Assembly: GCA_013286645.1 (NCBI GenBank)
Contig: JABDFJ010000010.1
Location: 1-47,994, forward strand
DNA: 47,994 nucleotides
Direction of reading: 5' to 3'
Source: Chlamydiota bacterium
GTDB taxonomy: Bacteria; Chlamydiota; Chlamydiia; Chlamydiales; Parachlamydiaceae
Shown: in pieces, positions 33,839-41,226 of the stretch
Position numbering within the stretch: position 1 is the first letter of the stretch
Layout of the letters: each line of letters starts with the position of its first letter
Notes under the pieces: model-generated
Database searches by the model: none
What the model saw: the letters and a program-made list of their open reading frames with translations, nothing else
What the model was told of the DNA's origin: nothing
Position numbers and translations under genes: made by a program

Positions 33839-34966
33839 ATGTCACCAGCGTCTTCTTATGATGAAGAAATGCTTTTGCATGCCCTCACTTTGGCAATGCG
33901 TGGACGTATCACAGCTCCCCCTAATCCTTGGGTGGGGTGTGTGCTCGTCAAAGATCGTCAAATCGTGGGTGAAGGCTATCATCATGCTGCTGGCCAAGCC
34001 CATGCAGAAGTCAATGCGCTAGTGCAAGCCAAGGGGAAAGCAAAAGGGGCGACTGCCTATGTCACCTTAGAACCGTGCTCCCATTTTGGACGCACCCCCC
34101 CTTGCACGCAAGCCTTGATTGAAGCGGGCATCTCCCGTGTAGTGATCGGAATCCAAGATCCCGACCCACGTGTTTGCGGCAACGGCATTGCACAACTTAC
34201 AGCCGCAGGAATTTCTGTGACCACAGGCGTGGCGGCCAGCCAGGTGACAGCAGCCTTAGCCCCCTATTTATATCAGCGGCAAAGTGGCCGCCCTTTTTGC
34301 ATAGCCAAAAGTGCCATCAGCATTGATGGGCGCATCGCTGCCCAAGATGGCACCTCACAGTGGATAAGTGGAGAGCTAGCACGCAAAGACACGCACGAAC
34401 TGCGCGCGGAAAGTCAAGCCATCCTCATTGGCGCAGGCACGGCATGTGCCGACACCCCAGCCCTTACTGTCCGTGGAACACAGATAGCTCCCCTGCACCC
34501 TCCATTGCGCGTGGTGCTGGATAGCACAGGCAGAGTACCAGCTAAAGGTCCTCTCTTTGATCCCAAGCTAGCCCCTACCCTCATCATTACCACTGCACAA
34601 TGCCCACTTGCGATCCAGCACACTTGGCTTGCCCATGGGGTGGAAGTTGCTGTGGTCCCTATGGCAGCCGATAAACAGGGTGTCGATTTAGCATCTACCC
34701 TCGATCTTTTAGGCAAACGAGGGATCATCCAACTGCTTATTGAAGGTGGCAGCACCATACTCGGAGCCTTTTTACAAGGCCGCCTATTGCAGCAATTACG
34801 TTTATATATCGGGCCGTGTATTTTAGGTGACAAAGGACTCCCTTTACTGCGCAGTTTGGAAGTAGGAACTATCAAGGAAGCTATGCAATTGGAATATATG
34901 AGCTCAAAAGCCTTCGATGATACGATCAGAATAGACTATGGAGTGAATAATGCGCGTTCATTTTGA
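33839..34966 (+). CDS. ribD: Bifunctional riboflavin biosynthesis deaminase/reductase RibD
   Basis: RibD deaminates and then reduces the pyrimidine product of GTP cyclohydrolase II. The ATG at 33839 follows a GGAAG site and the acs stop by two bases; it gives 375 residues. The N-terminal deaminase has zinc ligands in AGQAHAEVNAL and PCSHFGRTPPC. The C-terminal reductase starts near residue 155 (KSAISIDGRIAAQDGTSQWISG) and includes LLIEGGSTILGAFL. Other rib genes are not nearby. It overlaps the following hydrolase gene by 17 bp. Confidence 0.96.
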   Translation: MSPASSYDEEMLLHALTLAMRGRITAPPNPWVGCVLVKDRQIVGEGYHHAAGQAHAEVNALVQAKGKAKGATAYVTLEPCSHFGRTPPCTQALIEAGISRVVIGIQDPDPRVCGNGIAQLTAAGISVTTGVAASQVTAALAPYLYQRQSGRPFCIAKSAISIDGRIAAQDGTSQWISGELARKDTHELRAESQAILIGAGTACADTPALTVRGTQIAPLHPPLRVVLDSTGRVPAKGPLFDPKLAPTLIITTAQCPLAIQHTWLAHGVEVAVVPMAADKQGVDLASTLDLLGKRGIIQLLIEGGSTILGAFLQGRLLQQLRLYIGPCILGDKGLPLLRSLEVGTIKEAMQLEYMSSKAFDDTIRIDYGVNNARSF

Positions 34967-36140
34967 TGTACCCGAATTTGATGCACAGTTGCTGCGAGCG
35001 TTAACATACACCTATTACCAAGGTGCCGATATTGGTGAGTGCTTAGCCACGGCGCAATATATCACCTCCAAGGACTTCGATAGTTGGCATGAAGAGTGGT
35101 GCAAGACAGCGAATCGCATCTTCCACGAAGCAGAGGAATCTAGCACCGTTGGCTGTATGGTGAGCGCTAGGCAAGGCTTTTTGCGTGCCTCGAATTACTA
35201 TCGCACAGCTGCATTTTTTTTATATAGTACGCCGCAAGATCCGCGCCTGGTGGAAACATACACCAAGCACTGTGTTGCTTTTGACAAAGCGCTAGCCCTC
35301 TTTTCAACGCCCATTGAAAATGTGCAGATTCCTTTCGAAAACACCTTCTTACCCGCCACCTTCTTTAAAATCGATAGTTCCGCTGCGCCACGTCCTGTAT
35401 TGATTATCAACAACGGGTATGATAGCACGCGCCAAGAATGCTATTTTATCGCTGGTGCGGCAGCACTAGCCCGTGGATATCATGTGTTGTGCTTTGATGG
35501 ACCAGGACAAGGCGAGTTGCTCATCAAACAACATCTTCCCATGCGTCACGATTGGGAAAGTGTCATCACACCGGTGATAGACTATCTTGTGCAGCGTCAT
35601 GATGTAGACCACTCACGCTTGGTGCTATATGGTCCGAGCTGGGGAGGCTATTTAGCTCCGCGCGCCGCGGCTTTTGAGCACAGGTTAGCTGCTTTGGTTG
35701 CCAATCCCGGACAAATCGATGTGATGGAGGCGATCAAGCTCGCTATGCCCGATGTGATCGAACTGTTAAATGATGACCCTCATAATCAACTAGAAAAGTA
35801 TTTTGGACAAGCGCTGGCAAACGTGATGTTTGCAACAAAGATGCGGGCGAAAATGTGGATTCATGGCACAGAGACTTTAAGTGAGTTATTCCGTCAATGG
35901 AAACAATACAATCTTAAAGGCTTGACACAGCAGATTGCCTGCCCAACCTTGATTCTCGATTCAGAAAATGAATCGATGAGCAGTGGTCAAGCTAAACAGC
36001 TCTTTGATGCTCTGATCTGTCCCAAAAAATATAAACTCTTTACCGCTAAAGAAGGTGCCGGCGAACATTGTGAGGCAGGGGCTAGCTCACTCTCCCATCA
36101 ATACATGTTCGATTGGCTGCAACAAACACTACTTATTTAA
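34950..36140 (+). CDS. Alpha/beta hydrolase, FrsA / dihydropseudooxynicotine hydrolase-like
   Basis: The 396-residue protein has a helical N-terminal cap (about 1-130) and an alpha/beta hydrolase core. The oxyanion region is LIINNGYDSTRQE. The nucleophile elbow is LYGPSWGGYLAPRA (Ser230), the acid probably in PTLILDSENES and the His in GAGEHCEAG. The large N-terminal cap is typical of FrsA-like and 2,6-dihydropseudooxynicotine hydrolase-like enzymes that cleave C-C or ester bonds; the substrate is unknown. Its ATG lies inside ribD with GGAG upstream, so it is translationally coupled. Confidence 0.85.
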   Translation: MRVHFDVPEFDAQLLRALTYTYYQGADIGECLATAQYITSKDFDSWHEEWCKTANRIFHEAEESSTVGCMVSARQGFLRASNYYRTAAFFLYSTPQDPRLVETYTKHCVAFDKALALFSTPIENVQIPFENTFLPATFFKIDSSAAPRPVLIINNGYDSTRQECYFIAGAAALARGYHVLCFDGPGQGELLIKQHLPMRHDWESVITPVIDYLVQRHDVDHSRLVLYGPSWGGYLAPRAAAFEHRLAALVANPGQIDVMEAIKLAMPDVIELLNDDPHNQLEKYFGQALANVMFATKMRAKMWIHGTETLSELFRQWKQYNLKGLTQQIACPTLILDSENESMSSGQAKQLFDALICPKKYKLFTAKEGAGEHCEAGASSLSHQYMFDWLQQTLLI

Positions 36141-36161
36141 TTACGAAAGACGGAGAACGCG

Positions 36162-37025
36162 ATGAACGCAACCCTCAAAACAATCCTACTGCCCCTTTAC
36201 CTGGTTCTAATGGCCTTCAATCTCCATACAGCACCTGGTTACGCTGTCGATATCGTTTGGGAGGGAGTGACTTATGACGATGAAACAGTCTCTAAATTGA
36301 TCACTGTCATCACAGGCACAAGTTACATCCACACCCATCCCGATACAAAACATATCAGACCTGCTCAAGAAAGCTTGTATCGCATCCCCGCTTTTGCCCT
36401 ATGTAAAAAGCTCATTGCCTTTGATGGCATTTACCCACAGTACAGAGGCACAAAGGAAGAAGATCTCTACGAACAATACAAGCTTAATGTGATGCTACTC
36501 ACCGATACAGATCCTTATTTCACTAATACGGAATGTGTCTTCTGTCCATGGTGGATGCACCTTTCTGGTGCTCTTAGAACAGCGATGGACTATGTGGAGA
36601 CCCCGTTTGTGTTCGTTCACCAGCACGACTTGCGATTGCAAAAAGATTTCGACCTCAACGGCGTGATTGCGACGATGGTGGCAAATCCTAACATCAAGTA
36701 TGTCAATTTGTGGTCCGGAATCAATTCCGAATCAGAGTGGTATAACTGGCCGCTCGACCAGGTCATTGAAGGACCCCATTTTGTCCCTCTTTGTCGCTCT
36801 TTTGGCTGGTCCGATCAATGCCACATTGCGCGTGCCGACTATTATCGCGAGTTTGTCCTTCCACAGTGCCACTATTGCTTCATGGAAGCTGTGCTTAATC
36901 GCGCCATCAAAGACTCTGCCAATGAATTGGGGAGGGACGAGGGGCATAAGCCATTTGGAGCATATTTGTATGGGGATTTATCGGACGGCAACTACATCTA
37001 CCATTCTGATGGACACAATAATTAA
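36162..37025 (+). CDS. Putative secreted glycosyltransferase-like protein
   Basis: The 287-residue protein has an N-terminal signal peptide or anchor (LKTILLPLYLVLMAFNLHTA, cleavage possible near GYAVD). The rest recalls a GT-A glycosyltransferase: MDYVETPFVFVHQHDLRLQ places a D-containing motif after a hydrophobic strand, followed by VNLWSG and a C-terminal CHYCFMEAVLNRAI. Export of a GT-A domain would be unusual in bacteria. GGAG precedes the ATG; it is 21 bp after the hydrolase and probably in the same operon. The family assignment is tentative. Confidence 0.55.
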   Translation: MNATLKTILLPLYLVLMAFNLHTAPGYAVDIVWEGVTYDDETVSKLITVITGTSYIHTHPDTKHIRPAQESLYRIPAFALCKKLIAFDGIYPQYRGTKEEDLYEQYKLNVMLLTDTDPYFTNTECVFCPWWMHLSGALRTAMDYVETPFVFVHQHDLRLQKDFDLNGVIATMVANPNIKYVNLWSGINSESEWYNWPLDQVIEGPHFVPLCRSFGWSDQCHIARADYYREFVLPQCHYCFMEAVLNRAIKDSANELGRDEGHKPFGAYLYGDLSDGNYIYHSDGHNN

Positions 37026-37046
37026 GAATTTTAATAACCACTCCTC

Positions 37047-37202
37047 ATTGCTAAAGTGTGATCAGCAATTCCCGCTAAAAAAACCCGTGCCCTTGCCCGT
37101 GCCCTTGCCCGTGCCCGAAAATATGAGACTTTACGAAAAAAATATTGCTAAAGTGATTGCTTTTCCTTGAGAAAGTTTATTAGCGGGAATTGCTAAAGTG
37201 TG
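37047..37202. repeat. Composite repeat: ATTGCTAAAGTG x3, 15-bp inverted repeat, 12-bp tandem
   Basis: ATTGCTAAAGTG occurs at 37047, 37144 and 37189. AGCAATTCCCGCTAA (37064-37078) has a perfect inverted copy at 37180-37194. Between them is about 2.8 copies of CCCGTGCCCTTG (37084-37117). It lies in the 310-bp gene-free stretch before the MNT-HEPN genes. It might be an operator region or another hairpin element. Confidence 0.75.
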
Positions 37203-37335
37203 TTGCCCTACGTTGCAAAGAATATCCATTTTCGATATTCTTTTATTAAGACCTGCATGGTACGTGCATCCAACTGTAGTGGAGTTTAGCTCTATCGTGT
37301 TTGTCAATCGACCAATCGTGTGAGGGTGTTTAAAA

Positions 37336-37644
37336 ATGCTTAATCTCAGCCGGATTGTATCCCTAAAAAAAATCACTGACTTTTGCAAAGAGCATCCTGC
37401 AATCTCTAAACTTTCGCTTTTTGGATCTGCCTTAACAGGGACTTTACGCCCTGATAGCGATATTGATTTATTAGTAGAGTTTGAGTCTGGCAAAACCCCT
37501 TCTTTATTTGATCTAATTAGGCTTGAAGATGAGCTTACAACCGTTTTGGGTCGAAAAACAGATTTACGTACTCCCGAAGAATTAAGTCGTTATTTTCGAA
37601 ATGAAGTATTAGCCCAGGCCAAATCCCTCTATGTTAAACCGTGA
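37336..37644 (+). CDS. MNT-type nucleotidyltransferase antitoxin
   Basis: The 102-residue protein carries the minimal nucleotidyltransferase motif LFGSALTGTLRPDSDIDLLVEF (GSx10DxD). In HEPN-MNT modules this protein neutralises the HEPN RNase, in studied cases by adding AMP to it. The gene overlaps the HEPN gene by 14 bp, the usual order and coupling. The catalytic residues are intact although the partner is broken. Confidence 0.9.
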   Translation: MLNLSRIVSLKKITDFCKEHPAISKLSLFGSALTGTLRPDSDIDLLVEFESGKTPSLFDLIRLEDELTTVLGRKTDLRTPEELSRYFRNEVLAQAKSLYVKP

Positions 37645-37996
37645 TCATGTTCGTTTCCAACATATGCTGGATGCTTCACGAGCAGCTGTAATCCATCTGT
37701 CAAAAAAATGACGGGAAGATCTTGATCGTGATAGGCTGTTGCTGAATGGGGTTGTACGGGAGTTAGAAATTATTGGTGAAGCAGCTTCCCAGATCACTAT
37801 AGCTGTTCGAGATCAATTTTCACAACTCCCTTGGAGAGAAATGGTTGGTTTACGCAACCGCTTAATTCACGCATATTTTGATGTAAACCATCAAACGATT
37901 TGGTTAGTCGTGAAGGAGTCCTTGCCCCCTCTTATTGAGCACCTCGAGCATATTCTGCAAACTTGGCCTAGCCAATCCCCCAATTTTCCTTCATAA
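37631..37996 (+). pseudogene. HEPN toxin gene interrupted by an in-frame TGA
   Basis: Translation from ATG 37631 gives MLNRDHVRFQHMLDASRAAV..., then TGA at 37709-37711 (codon 27), then the same frame continues as REDLDRDRLLLNGVVRELEI to 37996. No frameshift is involved. The RNase motif Rx4-6H is intact downstream (RNRLIHAYF). An 85-residue ORF starting within it (37739) lacks the first helix. A CGA to TGA transition would explain the stop. It is either an inactivated toxin, a sequencing error, or rarely read through. Confidence 0.8.
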
Positions 37997-38042
37997 AAGT
38001 CTTGCAATGATCTGTAGTCCTGATCCAATGGGACCACAATAA

Positions 38043-39329
38043 TTAGGTGTTTACAAGTTTCTCTTTGAGCTTATTTTGCCGAGATTCTAACTCATGGAGT
38101 TCTTTCCAAGCATATTTCGGCATCGAAGAATTCAAACAGCTGATGATTGATGGGATAAAGCCGTTCTCATAAAGTGTTTTGATGGCTGTAAATGAAAGTA
38201 GGCTAATCCCATCAGAAGGCAGATAGTTAGTAATTATTCGGGGGCTCTCAAAAGAGAAAAACGCTTGAGCTAGGTGCTTGATTTTAATGGCTAAGCATCC
38301 TAGTGCAATATTTTTTGCGATTTCTTTTAAGGTGGTTGCCACATTCGACCACATGGTTTTTGAAAGTCCCTGCTCGATCTCGCCTAAGTCAGCCGTTGAG
38401 GTGTTTGGCATCAGGATGACATATTTTTTTCCTCTTATCCCTTCTTTAACCATATTCTGTCCGATCTTGAACCAATCGGAATAATTCTTAGAAGAGCTAA
38501 ATAGATGCAGTAAGTCGGCAGAATCGGCAGAAGAAGAGTTAAATAGATGCAGCGAGCCGGCATGAATGTAGACTTTTTCAGAAGTTGCTTTGGCATTTAG
38601 TGTGTTTTTGACCATTGCTGCATTTCGGGAAATCATCTCTGATATAAGAATTACCATGTCAACAATCGAACTACAAGCCACCAAACACAGGAAACATGCT
38701 AGCTTGAATTTTTTGCGATATTCAGATTCTACGGTTTCTTCCTGTAGCCCCTGAATGTATTGCGGTAAAACTTCATTAATAAGAGCTTCAACGGCGGGAA
38801 GGACTTTTGGAAATAAATGCAGACTTTTTAGATCAGTCAAAAGAGAGCGCATTTCCAAGAGAGATTGGCTCGATTTAGGGATACGTAGTAACTCTTGGAT
38901 ATTTTGCATCATCGCTTTTAGCTCGTCTAACGAACTATTGTTGAGGTCACATGTTTCAATAAGATCGATGGTTTTTTCCCAGTTATTACAACATTGATAA
39001 ATGAAGGTATTGTTTTTGTCCCATCCTTTAACGTTTAAATTTACATCAAAAGAGTTGAACATTAGGTCTAATGGAAACTCAGGGCTTTCCTCCCCATCTT
39101 TCCCCTCTATTAAAATCGTGTCAAGCTTAGGACGGGCTAGAGTATTCACCAACCAGGAAAATTTTTTATTGAGTATGGGATCGCTGTGGATATCGCCTAC
39201 AAAAATGAATTCTGCATCTTCGAATTTTGCCACATTTTTAGCTTTAACTTCAAAATTTCGAGATAACAGTTCGGCATGTGTACTAGTGAAAAAGGGTGAT
39301 GAAGCTTTAATGGCTGGAAAAATGCGCAT
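38043..39329 (-). CDS. Tiki/TraB/ChaN-superfamily-like protein
   Basis: The 428-residue protein is not clearly assigned. The N-terminal part has a strand and motif like Tiki-fold hydrolases: FEDAEFIFVGDIHSDP, followed by DTILIEGKDGEE. Further on, SRNAAMVKNTLNA and VYIHAGSLHLF match the RNxxM and GxxH blocks of that superfamily (TIKI, TraB/PrgY, EreA, ChaN). A hydrophobic segment lies around residue 215 (LACFLCLVACSSIVDMVILI). The C-terminal third is unassigned. AAGGT precedes the start. Tiki-fold proteins are proteases or haem-binding proteins; function here is unknown. Confidence 0.6.
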   Translation of the reverse strand: MRIFPAIKASSPFFTSTHAELLSRNFEVKAKNVAKFEDAEFIFVGDIHSDPILNKKFSWLVNTLARPKLDTILIEGKDGEESPEFPLDLMFNSFDVNLNVKGWDKNNTFIYQCCNNWEKTIDLIETCDLNNSSLDELKAMMQNIQELLRIPKSSQSLLEMRSLLTDLKSLHLFPKVLPAVEALINEVLPQYIQGLQEETVESEYRKKFKLACFLCLVACSSIVDMVILISEMISRNAAMVKNTLNAKATSEKVYIHAGSLHLFNSSSADSADLLHLFSSSKNYSDWFKIGQNMVKEGIRGKKYVILMPNTSTADLGEIEQGLSKTMWSNVATTLKEIAKNIALGCLAIKIKHLAQAFFSFESPRIITNYLPSDGISLLSFTAIKTLYENGFIPSIISCLNSSMPKYAWKELHELESRQNKLKEKLVNT

Positions 39330-39465
39330 ATGAGACCTTGAAGTTATTTCTAAACGACCTACAAGTATAGCAGCGGTGTATTAAGAATTAATAAAGGTTG
39401 ACTTAGCTGACAGCTGACAGCGGTTAGACTTAGCTCATAATTTGCTAACACGCCTTTAGAATATT

Positions 39466-39504
39466 CAACACAAAGGCACTAAGAGGCTAAGGCACAGAGA
39501 AAAG
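39466..39504. repeat. CACAGAG-type lone arm
   Basis: CAACACAAAGGCACTAAGAGGCTAAGGCACAGAG is a degenerate array of the CACAGAG type. No matching right arm follows, because the relE-like gene begins its 3' end at 39509. Confidence 0.5.
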
Positions 39505-39508
39505 ATAA

Positions 39509-39775
39509 TTACTCTTCATAAATGTCCTTGCGATGATCTATATCGACAATGATGACAATCACTCTATCTTCGTCAATTTTATAAATTACGCGATATTCTC
39601 CCACTCTCAATCTTCTATAGCCCTTCAAGCTATATCTTAAAGGCTTGCCAAAATTAACAGGATCAACAGTTAACTTCTTCTCAATAACCTTTTTGATGAT
39701 TGCACGGATAGCGACTGGAATTCTTTCATAATCTTTGTTTTTCGACCCAAGATCGTAGAAGATTTTGTAGGTCAC
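39509..39775 (-). CDS. RelE/ParE-family toxin
   Basis: The 88-residue basic protein fits the RelE fold: YKIFYDLGSKNKDYERIP at the start and the central KPLRYSLKGYRRLRVGEYRV, IYKIDEDRVIVIIVDIDHR. Family toxins cleave mRNA at the ribosome (RelE) or poison gyrase (ParE); the target cannot be chosen. It overlaps the antitoxin stop by four bases (ATGA), the standard type II arrangement. Confidence 0.92.
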   Translation of the reverse strand: MTYKIFYDLGSKNKDYERIPVAIRAIIKKVIEKKLTVDPVNFGKPLRYSLKGYRRLRVGEYRVIYKIDEDRVIVIIVDIDHRKDIYEE

Positions 39776-40002
39776 TTTTCATTCTCCCAATATTCTTCAT
39801 GCGAAATCAAGGGATTGTTTTCTTTTTCCCGTTCCTCAATTTTATTAATCAGCATCAGATCTTCATAATCTTCAAGCCAATCATGTACCATTTTCTTGAT
39901 TACCGACGACATGCTCATTTTTTGCTTATGGGAAAGAAGCTGAATAATTTCTATGTCTTCAGCATCTAATGTCACATTGATTCTATGCGTCTTGGCACTC
40001 AT
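39772..40002 (-). CDS. Ribbon-helix-helix antitoxin
   Basis: The start at 40002 has a perfect AGGAGG six bases upstream and gives 76 residues; the longer reading from 40053 is rejected. The N-terminal half is a ribbon-helix-helix DNA-binding domain (HRINVTLDAEDIEIIQLL). The C-terminal half is an acidic toxin-binding tail (KENNPLISHEEYWENEK). It is expected to repress its own operon with the toxin. A TGGAC hairpin begins 55 bp upstream. Confidence 0.9.
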   Translation of the reverse strand: MSAKTHRINVTLDAEDIEIIQLLSHKQKMSMSSVIKKMVHDWLEDYEDLMLINKIEEREKENNPLISHEEYWENEK

Positions 40003-40057
40003 GATACCCTCCTGTTTGAATGGCATTGTATCACATGTGGCACACATTGTCAAACAT

Positions 40058-40135
40058 TGGACTACCTGGACGAAATGGACAACTCATTCCAATTCCGTCC
40101 AGGTAGTCCAATTCGTCCAGTTCGTCCATGTCCAA
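40058..40135. repeat. TGGAC 9-bp-period hairpin, copy 4
   Basis: The left arm 40058-40080 (three units) and the right arm 40097-40135 (four units, ending GTCCATGTCCAA) pair imperfectly. It lies between the divergent antitoxin and secreted-protein genes. Confidence 0.88.
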
Positions 40136-40224
40136 GTGTCTTCTTAATACAAATTTCTTTAAGTTGCCACCATTACCTGAACATTTACTTTTGAGTCACA
40201 TTCGGTATAAATCAAACTTAAACA

Positions 40225-40253
40225 TTGATTTAAAAACAATAAAACGATAATGT
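40225..40253 (+). promoter_or_regulatory. Candidate promoter of the secreted-protein gene
   Basis: TTGATT (40225-40230) and TAATGT (40248-40253) are 17 bp apart, 40 bp before the ATG at 40294, in AT-rich DNA. Confidence 0.35.
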
Positions 40254-40293
40254 TTTAATTTAATTAATAATTAAATCTTAACAAAAGATTACA

Positions 40294-40968
40294 ATGAAAT
40301 CCTTTACAATTGCCTTAGTCTTGAGTCTACAATTAACTGCTTTCAACGCTGATTGTAGAGAGATTTCCAAAATTTCACGCCAAACGATCGACACAAGCGA
40401 TTGGTTCTCCTTGCGTTGCGAATTGTTTCCTGGTGAAAGAATTGAAATTTTATTCCCAGCTCAACCCGAACCTATTCAAAATGACTCATCGATAAATTTC
40501 AAAGCCACTGATTCTGAAGGCATGACATTTGGCATTTCAACATTGCACATGACGGAAGAAAACATCATTGCTTTTGGATATAAGATGGCGCAAAAAATAG
40601 ACAACACACCAGGTCAAGACATCTTATATTGTGGGCCAATCAGGGAAAATGCGATGTCATTGGTGCCGACAGAAGAAGAAAGAGCAAATGCATGCAATGC
40701 AAATACAGGATATATGATTGCTTGGACCGATGAGCAAGGCACAATGACTCGTTTAACGCTGTTTAAAGGTAAGGAAACGGTGTATGTCTTGACTTGTCAA
40801 GCTGTCATAGACGAGCATCATACTTTGGAAATGTTTAAGTCGGGAGGAGCAACTTGCATAAAATGCAATGCCTTCACCCGTTCATTTTCTATCGATTTTT
40901 GGCAAAAAAAACCCTTCGCAGGTGACCCTGGAAGGGATAAAAAGAAGTCTAGCGGCAGCCGGACTTGA
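40294..40968 (+). CDS. Secreted hypothetical protein
   Basis: The 224-residue protein has a signal peptide (KSFTIALVLSLQLTAFNA, cleavage likely near NADC). The mature part contains seven or more cysteines, including a CIKC pair (ATCIKCNAF), and blocks such as FSLRCELFPGERIEILFP. No family is recognised. The last six codons and stop overlap, on the opposite strand, the 3' end of a tRNA gene (40950-41022), so the native C-terminus may once have been different. Confidence 0.7.
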   Translation: MKSFTIALVLSLQLTAFNADCREISKISRQTIDTSDWFSLRCELFPGERIEILFPAQPEPIQNDSSINFKATDSEGMTFGISTLHMTEENIIAFGYKMAQKIDNTPGQDILYCGPIRENAMSLVPTEEERANACNANTGYMIAWTDEQGTMTRLTLFKGKETVYVLTCQAVIDEHHTLEMFKSGGATCIKCNAFTRSFSIDFWQKKPFAGDPGRDKKKSSGSRT

Positions 40969-41022
40969 ACCGACGACACACGGATTATGATTCCGTTGCT
41001 CTACCGACTGAGCTATACCGCC
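40950..41022 (-). tRNA. tRNA with CAU anticodon (elongator Met or Ile2)
   Basis: The 73-nt cloverleaf starts GGCGGTATAGCTCAGTCGG. The acceptor stem GGCGGTA pairs with TGCCGCT (two wobbles), discriminator A. The D stem is GCTC/GAGC, the anticodon stem ACGGA/TCCGT with loop ATCATAA, and the T arm GTCGG TTCAAGT CCGGC. CAU can be elongator Met or, if modified by TilS, Ile. CCA is not encoded. Confidence 0.9.
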
Positions 41023-41034
41023 TCAAGCGAAAAA

Positions 41035-41107
41035 TAGCGGGGGAAGGATTCGAACCTCCGACCTTTGGGTTATGAGCCCAACGAGCTAACCCCTGCTCCA
41101 CCCCGCG
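41035..41107 (-). tRNA. Initiator tRNA-fMet (CAU)
   Basis: The sequence starts CGCGGGGTGGAGCAGGGG. The first base is unpaired (C1 against U72), and the anticodon stem has three G-C pairs (GGGCTCATAACCC). Both are initiator hallmarks. The T arm is GGAGG TTCGAAT CCTTC. It lies 12 bp upstream of the other CAU tRNA on the same strand, so the two are probably cotranscribed. Confidence 0.93.
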
Positions 41108-41226
41108 TCAACTTTTTCACTGGCTGTCGTTTTTCTAATGGGATCAGCTTAGCATGCACACGCATTAAACAACAACCGAAATATCATAAAATCATAAAAA
41201 AAAAGAAAACACCCCTGTCAATAGGT

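Noticed and set aside
37739-37996. 85-residue HEPN as an intact short gene
   Set aside because: It lacks the first helix that is still encoded upstream in the same frame from 37631, so a broken gene is the better reading.
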